Under the pieces are notes generated by a model. That model was given only the letters and a program-made list of their open reading frames with translations, did no database searches and was not told the origin of the DNA. Shown piece by piece: positions 1 through 5,041 of a stretch of 5,041 nt of DNA (its first letter is position 1; every line of letters begins with the position of its first letter). The stretch is from JBFISM01 sp041608535 (lineage in GTDB: Bacteria; Actinomycetota; Acidimicrobiia; Spongiisociales; UBA5794), in contig JBFISM010000191.1 of the NCBI GenBank assembly GCA_041608535.1, positions 1-5,041 of the forward strand, read 5' to 3'. Made by a program: the position numbers and the translations under genes.

Positions 1-1449
1 GCGGGGCCGGCCGCCGGGATTGGCGAAGGCGCCGTGTTCCTTGGCTCGGTCGTGTCTCACGGCGTGGGTACGGACGAGGTTGCCGTCGACGGAGATCTGC
101 ACCGAGCCACCCACGACTCGTACTTCGGCCTGGCGGTACCGATAGGCGTTGCCGACTCGGTAGGTGACACCGGCGAAGCTGACGCTGCCTGACGGGCCCA
201 CTTTGCGGGTCACCGGCCGCCCAGTAGTAGCCGGTCGAGGTTTCCGTGCCTTGGGTTGCCGCCACAACGCCGGTTCCTTCTCGACGGGATGGCGGCGAGC
301 ATGGGTGGCAACCAACACGCCTCGATGGGAGATCTCGATCAGCCCGTCGTGGCTGGCGACCTCGACGACTTCGCCGGCCAGCCACCGTCCCACGTGATAC
401 TTGTGTCCGGCCACACTGACCCGGCCCCCCGACCCGACCCGGCGGGTGAGCTGCGGCCGCACCGCCACCTCGGGAGCGGGCTGGTGCTCCACCACCGAGA
501 CCGCTGGTGGTGGCTCCACCGGCTCGACCGGTCTCGGAGCCGCCAGCTCGAAACGACGAATCGGGGGCACCATCCCGATCCCCTGATGCGGCCGCTTCGT
601 GTTGTAGTGCTCCACCCACCCATCCAGCTCAGCCTGCGCCTCTTCGACAGAGGCGAACACCTTGCCGGCGAGGAACTCGTTACGGATCGTCTTGTGGAAC
701 CGTTCCACCTTCCCCGTCGTGGTCGGCGACCGGGGCGCCGTCAACAAATGATCGATCCCGTTCTCCCGCAGAACCCGGTCAAACAACACCTCACCCGACC
801 CCGGGCCGAACCGGCCGGTGAACACCTTCCCGTTATCGGTCAAGACCTGATCCGGCAACCCATGACGCCGCATCGCCACCGCCAACGCATCACACACCGG
901 CCGAGCCGTGGCTCGGGCCACCACCATTGCGGAGACACAAAACCGCGAATGGTCATCGATCCCGGTCACCACCTTCGCCTCCGACCCATCAACCAACCGC
1001 ACCCCACCCATCACATCCATCTGCCACAACTCCATCGCCCGCGACCGCTCCCACCGCCGATACGCCGATCGCGGCTTGCGCCGCCGCTTCCCCTTGATCA
1101 AGTTGTGACGAACCAACGCCCGATAGATCGCCGACCGCGACGGCGCCGGCTCCACCCCCTCCTGGGCCAGCTGATACCCGATCGACCGTGGCCCCCACCC
1201 CGGATGCCCATGCCGCAACTCCACAATCCGCGCCTCCACCCGAGCCGGCATCTGATGCGGACACGACAACGGCTTCGACGACCGATCCACCAAACCCGAC
1301 ACCCCCGACTCGGCATACCGCACCAACCACCGATGCACCGTCTGCCGCGCCACCCCATACCGTCGCGCCACATCGCTCACCGACGCCCCACCCAGAACCT
1401 CGAGCACCGCCTGAAACCGCTGCTCCACAACACCCAGCTCCACAAGCAC
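1..1449 (-). CDS. IS481-family DDE transposase, C-terminus cut by window edge
   Basis: Cut-and-insert enzyme of an insertion sequence. The frame is open for 483 codons from GTG at 1449 to base 1 with no stop, so the C-terminus lies outside the window. Order of parts: a helix-turn-helix at about residues 22-45 (SVSDVARRYGVARQTVHRWL); a second basic DNA-binding region at about 70-130; then an RNase H-like integrase core with the catalytic triad D145 (WQMD), D205 (LTDNG) and E249 (KVERFH), followed by HYNTKRPHQG at 281-290 as in IS481/IS3 enzymes. A Pro-rich linker (about 303-330) leads to two similar beta-rich modules at about 331-387 and 411-466. The GTG start is chosen because the frame has a TGA upstream, no ATG between, and a strong Shine-Dalgarno six bases before it; the N-terminus (LVELGVVEQRFQAVLEVL) matches what I remember of this family. 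Codon use changes within the gene. Activity cannot be judged without the other end. Confidence 0.93.
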   Translation of the reverse strand, partial: MLVELGVVEQRFQAVLEVLGGASVSDVARRYGVARQTVHRWLVRYAESGVSGLVDRSSKPLSCPHQMPARVEARIVELRHGHPGWGPRSIGYQLAQEGVEPAPSRSAIYRALVRHNLIKGKRRRKPRSAYRRWERSRAMELWQMDVMGGVRLVDGSEAKVVTGIDDHSRFCVSAMVVARATARPVCDALAVAMRRHGLPDQVLTDNGKVFTGRFGPGSGEVLFDRVLRENGIDHLLTAPRSPTTTGKVERFHKTIRNEFLAGKVFASVEEAQAELDGWVEHYNTKRPHQGIGMVPPIRRFELAAPRPVEPVEPPPAVSVVEHQPAPEVAVRPQLTRRVGSGGRVSVAGHKYHVGRWLAGEVVEVASHDGLIEISHRGVLVATHARRHPVEKEPALWRQPKARKPRPATTGRPVTRKVGPSGSVSFAGVTYRVGNAYRYRQAEVRVVGGSVQISVDGNLVRTHAVRHDRAKEHGAFANPGGRPR

Positions 1450-1455
1450 AACGGA

Positions 1456-1464
1456 CTCCTCCCC
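1456..1464 (-). promoter_or_regulatory. Shine-Dalgarno sequence of the transposase
   Basis: On the minus strand this reads GGGGAGGAG and lies six bases upstream of the GTG at 1449. It decides the start: the next in-frame GTG (at 1443) is too far from it, and the frame closes upstream with TGA. Confidence 0.7.
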
Positions 1465-1514
1465 AACAGCGACACCGTGGCGTCGCCATCAAACAAGGAG
1501 CTGTGGAACCGAAG

Positions 1515-1600
1515 GTGTCACCCACGTAGCGGAGCCAGTGTCGCCCAGGAACCGGAACCGCGTCCCCGACCTGGAACACACCTACCGGAGCCACACTGTC
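1515..1600. repeat. Imperfect direct repeats, probable IS481 terminal region
   Basis: Two overlapping sets of repeats lie just upstream of the transposase. GTGTCACCCA (1515-1524) recurs as GTGTCGCCCA (1538-1547), 9 of 10 bases. ACCCACGTAGCGGAGCCA (1520-1537) recurs as ACACACCTACCGGAGCCA (1576-1593), 15 of 18 bases, 56 bases on. GTGTC-type repeats upstream of the transposase are what I would expect of an IS481 end, where they would serve as transposase-binding sites; that role is inference. The exact terminus and target duplication cannot be fixed because the other end is outside the window. Confidence 0.4.
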
Positions 1601-1720
1601 CATCATGAACCGAAGGAGCACAAGCGCTACGCCGCGGCCCGCGCGGCCCATACGCGGCCCAAGAGCGGTGGAGAGGTCGTTCGGCTGCGACAGGAGTCGG
1701 TGGAAACCGTTGATGCGTAA
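1538..1720 (+). pseudogene. Possible 3' remnant of an interrupted gene, product not recognised
   Basis: A plus-strand frame ends in TAA at 1718-1720, 13 bases from the 3' end of the tRNA. The frame stays open back into the insertion sequence, so its true start is not visible; the GTG at 1538 has no Shine-Dalgarno and is only nominal. The last 40 or so residues are strongly charged (HHEPKEHKRYAAARAAH, then KSGGEVVRLRQESVETVDA) with mostly G/C third positions, as in real genes here. The part before about 1600 overlaps the repeats and may be IS DNA read by chance. The C-terminus of an integrase or other island gene beside its tRNA attachment site is a guess from position only; I see no tyrosine-recombinase catalytic motif. 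It may also be non-coding. Confidence 0.3.
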
Positions 1721-1733
1721 CGCTTTTCGCCCG

Positions 1734-1806
1734 TGGGCCCGGTGGGACTCGAACCCACAACCGTCGGATTAAAAGTCCGCTGCTCTGCCAGTTGAGCTAC
1801 GGGCCC
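1734..1806 (-). tRNA. tRNA-Lys (anticodon TTT)
   Basis: Complete 73-base cloverleaf. The acceptor stem GGGCCCG/CGGGCCC pairs perfectly and the discriminator is A. The D stem is GCTC/GAGC and the loop contains GG. The anticodon loop CTTTTAA gives TTT, reading AAA/AAG lysine codons. The T arm GTGGG-TTCGAGT-CCCAC is canonical. The only irregularity is a G-A mismatch at the top of the anticodon stem (position 27 against 43). CCA is not encoded (CGG follows), so it must be added after transcription. A weak TAnnnT box (TACGCT, minus strand, 1818-1813) lies just upstream, too close to be convincing alone. Confidence 0.96.
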
Positions 1807-1871
1807 GCCGGAAGCGTAGCGAGGGGCCTGGTGCGATCAGCCGGGTGACTGTGGCCGTCCACTCGTCCCGG

Positions 1872-1892
1872 CCGCCGTCACCGAACCGGCGG
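1872..1892 (-). terminator. GC hairpin after the lipoprotein gene, possible terminator
   Basis: CCGCCG (1872-1877) and CGGCGG (1887-1892) form a perfect six-base-pair stem with a nine-base loop, 36 bases beyond the lipoprotein stop codon. There is no T-run on either strand. Terminators without a U-tract are reported in high-GC actinobacteria, so this is possible, but a short GC stem also arises by chance here. Confidence 0.25.
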
Positions 1893-1928
1893 AGCAGCCC
1901 GACGCGCTTCGGGGAATCGGGTGATCGA

Positions 1929-3110
1929 TCAGTCACATAGGGGTCCCTGGCCGGCGTGCATCCACCCCAACCTGACGTCGGGCGCGGGAAGACCGAGGGC
2001 GGTCAGGACGTCGGGAGCGCCATGCATCCCCTGCTGTGTCAGGAAGTCGAGCAGCGCCTGTTCGGTGGCGCCGTCCCACGTTCCTGTGATCTCCAGGTCG
2101 GCGCCGTGCTCGTTCAATGCGAGCTGCAGGGAGCGGAGGAAGTCGTCGTACGGCCAATCGAATCCACCCATCAGCCGGCCGGGCGTGCTGGGATCTAGGA
2201 AGGCAGGCGCATACTCGTTGATCCCGATCAACACGTCGGGACGAGCCGCCCGCAACTCGCCGACCGTCGAGCCCCACCCGAGGCCGTCGTCGGTGACCAA
2301 CCCGGGGCCGATGATCTCCCAGTCCGTGAAGTGGAGCGGTGTGGCGACCGGCTGCTCGTAGCTGCCGCCCCAGTCGGTGAAGACCAGACGGAGCCCGAGC
2401 GCCTCCCACTCCACGAACCGCGCCTCCTCGACGGAGAGGTAGCAGGCCGGCCGCGCCTCGACGACATCGCGACTCGGGGATCCAAGGAGCTCCGTCACCG
2501 CCTCGATCACGTCGTCCGCCGGGTCGCCGAAGTGGGCGATGCTCAGGCCGTCGTCGTCGAGGGTGAGTGCAGGCTGGTACGTCACGGCACGCTTCGCCGT
2601 CGTGACATTCCCGGCAGCGTCGGTCGCTGTGATCGTTGCCAGGTTCCCGCCGGGCCGGAGCAGCAGCACGATGGACCACACGCCATTCGGTTGCAACGTC
2701 ACCGGATAGCGTGCGGCAGCCACCACCTGCGCGTCGGGATCGGCGATGCCATGGAACGTGTAGGTCTCGGTGTCGACCACCTGTCCCTCCACCGGCGACC
2801 AGATGCGCAGCAGGGGCGGGAAGACGTCGTCCGTTGGAGGGTCACCCCAATCCTCGTTGGCAAGCCGCACGCTTCCCTCGACGCTCGTGGCCGGTGCTCC
2901 GCCCTCGATGTCGATGACCGAGGAGGAGCAGACGTGCCCCGGCTCATGCTCTTCGACATCGGTGGAGAGGCACGACTCCGTCACCAGCCAGCGGCCGTCG
3001 AAGTCAACGAGGCGCTCGGCGGCGGGAACGCTCATCGAGAGCACTTCTTCGGCCCGTTCGAGGTCGAGGACGACGATCGTCGCCGGGATATCCTGGTCGT
3101 CTCCCACCAT
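1929..3110 (-). CDS. C-terminal frame of the split lipoprotein (Ig-like and peptidoglycan-binding-like domains)
   Basis: Encodes 393 residues if begun at the ATG at 3110, but that ATG directly follows an in-frame TGA, has no good Shine-Dalgarno and gives no signal peptide, so it is probably not a native start. The first 50 residues continue a propeller (ATIVVLDLERAEEVLSM). Residues 98-180 are an Ig-like fold resembling glucodextranase-B type domains: IWSPVEGQVV, YTFHGIADPDAQV, GVWSIVLLLRPGGNLATI, TATDAAGNV. Residues 181-300 carry LTLDDDGLSIAHFGDPADD and a later STVGELRAARPDV. Residues 325-374 (LQLALNEHGADLEITGTWDG, then ATEQALLDFLTQQGM) look like a peptidoglycan-binding helical repeat with its G-x-W/F-D-x-x-T pattern. 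The domain names are pattern matches by eye; substrates are unknown. Confidence 0.75.
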   Translation of the reverse strand: MVGDDQDIPATIVVLDLERAEEVLSMSVPAAERLVDFDGRWLVTESCLSTDVEEHEPGHVCSSSVIDIEGGAPATSVEGSVRLANEDWGDPPTDDVFPPLLRIWSPVEGQVVDTETYTFHGIADPDAQVVAAARYPVTLQPNGVWSIVLLLRPGGNLATITATDAAGNVTTAKRAVTYQPALTLDDDGLSIAHFGDPADDVIEAVTELLGSPSRDVVEARPACYLSVEEARFVEWEALGLRLVFTDWGGSYEQPVATPLHFTDWEIIGPGLVTDDGLGWGSTVGELRAARPDVLIGINEYAPAFLDPSTPGRLMGGFDWPYDDFLRSLQLALNEHGADLEITGTWDGATEQALLDFLTQQGMHGAPDVLTALGLPAPDVRLGWMHAGQGPLCD

Positions 3111-3919
3111 TCATCATACGTGAGCTGGTCGATACGCTGCAGCTCGTCGAGATCCTTCGACCACTTGGCATCGGGACGCAGCCGGTAGGCGAGTAGCGAC
3201 CCGTCCGGCGACAGCTGCGCATCGAGGTCGCACGGGGCGCATGATTCCGCTACCGGATTAGCCGGGTGCTCGATTTCCGTGCCGTCGGTGTCGTACAGGT
3301 GAAATCGCTGGTCCGTGCCGTTTGTTCCTACCGCCAGCCAGGAGATCCCTACGAGCAAGCCGCCACCGCCGGACGTGAGGCTGATGCCAGCGTCCTCGCC
3401 ACCGAAGCACCCGAGGAACCTCTCGTCGGCGCTCTGCAGATCGACGAGGTGCACCGGCTCGGTGGTCTCCGGGCAGTCTTCCGACCAAGCGCCCGTCCAA
3501 CCCACAGCGGTCGGGCGGCCGTCGAGGACCGCCCCCCAACCGCGCAGGTAGTTCAACGTCTCCGGTCCGGCTGCGCCCGGCCTCGTCCAGTGCAGACCCG
3601 GTGCACCCGCCTCGCCAAGCTCCGTGTAGAGGACACCTCCCATCCCGTCGTGGGAGGCCGTCGAGGTGCCTTCGGCGGTGAGCCGTTGCTCGCTTGCCCC
3701 TGCGACGAAGTACACGCCCGACCGATCGAACCGGAAGTACCGGACGACTTCTGCGGGTTCGAGCGTGGTCGACGGGGTGGGAGACGCTGTGGTGGACGGT
3801 GAGGGAGCGCTCGTGGCCGAGCCGGGCGCGACGGAGGTCGGGCTCGGCGCCTCCGAATCAGCACCGCACGAAGCAACGAGGCCCAGGACCGACAGCACGA
3901 TGAGCAGGCGAATCCTCAT
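3032..3919 (-). CDS. N-terminal frame of the split lipoprotein (signal peptide, linker, propeller-like repeats)
   Basis: Encodes 295 residues as it stands. The signal peptide is MRIR, then a hydrophobic LLIVLSVLGL and the lipobox LVASC with Cys18, so export and lipid anchoring are expected. A low-complexity linker rich in Ser, Thr and Pro follows (about 19-52). The body contains beta-propeller-like strands: VHLVDLQSADERFLGCF, FHLYDTDGTEIEHP and the PD40/WD40-like LSPDGSLLAYR. ATG at 3919 is preferred over GTG at 3928 because GGGGTGA ends five bases before the ATG, while the GTG has no properly spaced Shine-Dalgarno and would put extra residues before the signal. The last 23 residues (after DEWW) are Arg/Ser-rich with rare AGG and ATA codons, as expected of out-of-frame translation. 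Product function unknown. Confidence 0.75.
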   Translation of the reverse strand: MRIRLLIVLSVLGLVASCGADSEAPSPTSVAPGSATSAPSPSTTASPTPSTTLEPAEVVRYFRFDRSGVYFVAGASEQRLTAEGTSTASHDGMGGVLYTELGEAGAPGLHWTRPGAAGPETLNYLRGWGAVLDGRPTAVGWTGAWSEDCPETTEPVHLVDLQSADERFLGCFGGEDAGISLTSGGGGLLVGISWLAVGTNGTDQRFHLYDTDGTEIEHPANPVAESCAPCDLDAQLSPDGSLLAYRLRPDAKWSKDLDELQRIDQLTYDEWWETTRISRRRSSSSTSNGPKKCSR

Positions 3920-4111
3920 GGCCTTCACCCCACGACAATCTCATCACGTGGGACCGCCGGCCTTCCAGAGCACAACGGTTCGTTGCGGCGGGCCATGGCC
4001 CGGGCCGAGTCCCGTGAGACCTTCCAGGACGTTGCCGATGACCCTGGAGGCAGCGCCGGCCCACCTTCAGCCTGGAGAAGACAACGCTCCAGCTTTGCGA
4101 GGAGGCATCTC
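3920..4111. other. Divergent intergenic region between lipoprotein and membrane-protein genes
   Basis: Promoters for both flanking genes should lie here, but I cannot point to a convincing -35/-10 pair on either strand. It contains a CACGTG palindrome (3945-3950), a GGCCCGGGCC palindrome (3996-4005), and an inverted repeat CTGGAG/CTCCAG (4072-4077 and 4087-4092) just before the Shine-Dalgarno of the membrane-protein gene. None is distinctive enough to name an operator. Confidence 0.4.
4099..4105 (+). promoter_or_regulatory. Shine-Dalgarno sequence of the membrane-protein gene
   Basis: GAGGAGG lies six bases before the ATG at 4112. It fixes that start against upstream in-frame ATGs (for example 3995), which have no such sequence and would add a charged, non-helical extension. 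Confidence 0.75.
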
Positions 4112-4810
4112 ATGGAGAACAGCCAGCGAATGGGCGGAGTCGCCGGACTCGTCGCCGGCGTCACGTTCCTGGTCGGGTTGGTGATGGCGGGCACCGTCCT
4201 TGCGGACTACACACTCGACGATCCTGAGCCGTCCGAAGCGGTGCGGTTCCTGGTCGACCATCAGGCAATCACGTACGTCTGGAACACGATCATCTTCATC
4301 GTCTTTGGGGCCGCGCTGGTGGTGCTCGCCCTGGCGCTGCGGAGACGGCTCAGCGCGCGGTCCTCCTTCACTACGCAAGCGGCGACCGCCTTTGGTCTCA
4401 TCTGGGCGGGGTTGGTGTTTGCGGCCGGAATGATCGCCAACATCGGGCTTGGCACCATCGCAGAGCTCCACGGCACGGATGTCGTCGGTGCAGAGACGGT
4501 GTGGTCGGCGCTCGACGCTGTGCAAAGCGGAATCGGCGGGGGCATCGAGGTCGTGGGCGGGCTCTGGGTCCTGCTCGTGAGCTGGGCTGCCCTGCGTACC
4601 GGCGCCTTGCCCAAAGCGCTGAACTACCTCGGCTTCGCGGCCGGTGCCGCCGCCGTGGTCACCATCGTGCCGGCACTCGAGATCGTCGGGGCGGTGTTCG
4701 GCCTCGGGCTCATCGTGTGGTTCGCCGGGGTAGGCATCGTCATGCTGCGCACTCCTGCGGAGAGCGACATGCACGCAGATGCGTCCCCGCCGATGGCGAC
4801 GACCACGTGA
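4112..4810 (+). CDS. Six-helix membrane protein, DUF4386-like
   Basis: Integral membrane protein of 232 residues with six predicted hydrophobic segments at about 9-31, 55-77, 90-114, 141-161, 168-190 and 191-212. A short loop at 32-54 is acidic (DYTLDDPEPSEA), and the loop after helix 2 is basic (RRRLSARS), so that loop is probably cytoplasmic by the positive-inside rule. The second half, with GGLWVLLVSWAALRTGALPK followed by a Gly/Ala-rich helix pair, is the pattern I associate with DUF4386 proteins, whose function is unknown. The C-terminal tail (213-232) is polar and ends in Thr residues. No catalytic motif or transporter signature is visible. The strong Shine-Dalgarno supports this start. 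It runs divergently from the lipoprotein gene and ends 67 bases before the sulfotransferase-like gene; that one seems to have its own promoter, so an operon is doubtful. Other multi-helix families are possible. Confidence 0.85.
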   Translation: MENSQRMGGVAGLVAGVTFLVGLVMAGTVLADYTLDDPEPSEAVRFLVDHQAITYVWNTIIFIVFGAALVVLALALRRRLSARSSFTTQAATAFGLIWAGLVFAAGMIANIGLGTIAELHGTDVVGAETVWSALDAVQSGIGGGIEVVGGLWVLLVSWAALRTGALPKALNYLGFAAGAAAVVTIVPALEIVGAVFGLGLIVWFAGVGIVMLRTPAESDMHADASPPMATTT

Positions 4811-4844
4811 CTCGGGCGGCCCAGACCGCTGGACGGCATCACTC

Positions 4845-4871
4845 TTGTCCGAGTTCGGTGGTTCCTAACCT
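4845..4871 (+). promoter_or_regulatory. Candidate leaderless promoter of the sulfotransferase-like gene
   Basis: TAACCT (4866-4871) fits the actinobacterial TAnnnT -10 pattern and ends six bases before the ATG at 4878, so transcription would begin at the start codon. TTGTCC (4845-4850) could be the -35, though the 15-base spacer is short. No Shine-Dalgarno precedes the ATG, and the TAA inside the box is an in-frame stop, so the gene cannot begin earlier. Confidence 0.45.
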
Positions 4872-4877
4872 GGCCCG

Positions 4878-5041
4878 ATGTTTCGCAGGCGCCGCTCATT
4901 GCCGCCCGTCGCTACGGCGATGTTCCACGTGGGGAGGTGCGGCAGCACGGTCGTGGCCCGGATGCTCGACGAGCATCCCGAGATCACCTGGGACGGCGAG
5001 ATCTTCGAGCCATCAGAACGTGATCGCCTCGGCGAGCCCGA
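4878..5041 (+). CDS. Sulfotransferase-like protein, N-terminus only (cut by window edge)
   Basis: Only the first 54 codons are present and the frame is open at the edge. Residues 16-24 (FHVGRCGST) match the 5'-phosphosulfate-binding loop that opens sulfotransferases of the Sulfotransfer_1/Sulfotransfer_3 type, and the following VVARMLDEHPEITWDGEIFE has the usual continuation (a helix, HP, then GE(I/L)). Such enzymes move a sulfo group from PAPS to a hydroxyl or amino group of a lipid, sugar or protein; the acceptor cannot be told from this fragment. The frame opens only after the TAA at 4866; ATG 4878 is the first start, with ATG 4920 (residue 15) as an alternative that would leave MFHVGRCGST as the N-terminus. 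No Shine-Dalgarno precedes either, which favours a leaderless message from 4878. Confidence 0.8.
   Translation, partial: MFRRRRSLPPVATAMFHVGRCGSTVVARMLDEHPEITWDGEIFEPSERDRLGEP

Larger units (their letters stand above)
1929..3919 (-). pseudogene. Large lipoprotein gene split by a one-base frameshift (whole locus)
   Basis: Two overlapping minus-strand frames together make one coherent secreted lipoprotein. The first runs from ATG 3919 to TGA 3032; the second is open from 3110 to TGA 1929. Adding one G to the GGG at 3103-3105 joins them as DEWW-GDDQDIPATIVVLDL and gives a 663-residue protein. Restored layout: lipobox Cys18; Ser/Thr/Pro linker about 19-52; propeller-like strands about 53-330; Ig-like domain about 368-450; a domain with FGDPADD at 464-470; peptidoglycan-binding-like segment about 595-644. 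The likely role is an envelope protein anchored outside the membrane; no enzymatic motif is seen. Without the missing base the cell would make a truncated, anchored N-terminal half. The cause may be a real mutation or a homopolymer error in sequencing or assembly. Two separate overlapping genes are the less likely alternative. Confidence 0.75.

Noticed and set aside
256..1608. A 450-codon plus-strand open frame across the transposase.
   Set aside because: It is antisense to a transposase with a full DDE triad; its Pro/Arg/His-rich composition is typical of the reverse of G-ending codons.
989..1651. A 220-codon minus-strand frame overlapping the transposase start.
   Set aside because: Its sequence is Gly/Ala/Cys-rich with no family likeness and it is out of frame with the clear transposase.
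1734..1760. A duplicated tRNA 3' end marking an island attachment site.
   Set aside because: I found no second copy of the tRNA 3' segment in this window; it could lie outside.
1760..1936. A small minus-strand frame starting at GTG 1936, overlapping the lipoprotein stop, with a plausible third-position GC.
   Set aside because: It runs into the tRNA and stops only at its anticodon loop, and has no Shine-Dalgarno or recognisable content.
3085..3113. Programmed -1 ribosomal frameshifting joining the lipoprotein halves.
   Set aside because: There is no X-XXY-YYZ slippery heptamer and no clear downstream pseudoknot; a one-base deletion is simpler.
2331..3188. A 285-codon plus-strand frame.
   Set aside because: It is antisense to the lipoprotein, Arg/His-rich, and crosses the frameshift without any domain signal.
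3983..4111. An N-terminal extension of the membrane protein to upstream starts.
   Set aside because: The strong GAGGAGG six bases before ATG 4112 and the start of the hydrophobic segments favour the shorter form.
4810..4854. ACTCGG/CCGAGT inverted repeat after the membrane-protein gene as a terminator.
   Set aside because: The loop is 33 bases with only six pairs and no T-run, too weak to call.
1..5041. CRISPR arrays, toxin-antitoxin pairs or a defence operon.
   Set aside because: No regularly spaced repeats, paired small genes or nuclease/helicase motifs were seen on either strand.

Overview
This is a high-GC window with G/C-ending codons, GTG starts and a TAnnnT-type -10 box placed for a leaderless mRNA. 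It fits an actinobacterium; I cannot name the genus from sequence alone. Gene identities rest on motifs read by eye.

Layout. Positions 1-1449 (minus strand) hold most of an IS481-type DDE transposase whose C-terminus runs off the left edge. Positions 1450-1733 hold its ribosome-binding site, imperfect direct repeats that look like an IS end, and a plus-strand reading frame that may be the 3' remnant of a gene interrupted by the insertion. Positions 1734-1806 (minus) are a complete tRNA-Lys(TTT). Positions 1929-3919 (minus) are one long lipoprotein gene split into two overlapping frames by an apparent one-base deletion. It encodes a lipobox, a Ser/Thr/Pro linker, propeller-like repeats, an Ig-like domain, a distinctive middle domain and a peptidoglycan-binding-like C-terminus. 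A divergent intergenic gap of about 190 bases follows. Positions 4112-4810 (plus) encode a six-helix membrane protein resembling DUF4386 proteins. From 4878 to the right edge (plus) is the start of a sulfotransferase-like gene with a candidate leaderless promoter.

How the parts relate. There is no obvious pathway. The left third is accessory DNA (insertion sequence beside a tRNA gene, with a possible gene remnant). The right part looks like ordinary chromosomal envelope and membrane genes. The lipoprotein and the DUF4386-like gene are divergent; the sulfotransferase appears to have its own promoter. I see no CRISPR array, toxin-antitoxin pair, defence system or riboswitch. The most useful observations are the single-G repair of the lipoprotein frame, the duplicated C-terminal module and codon-usage break in the transposase, and the unassigned remnant beside the tRNA.
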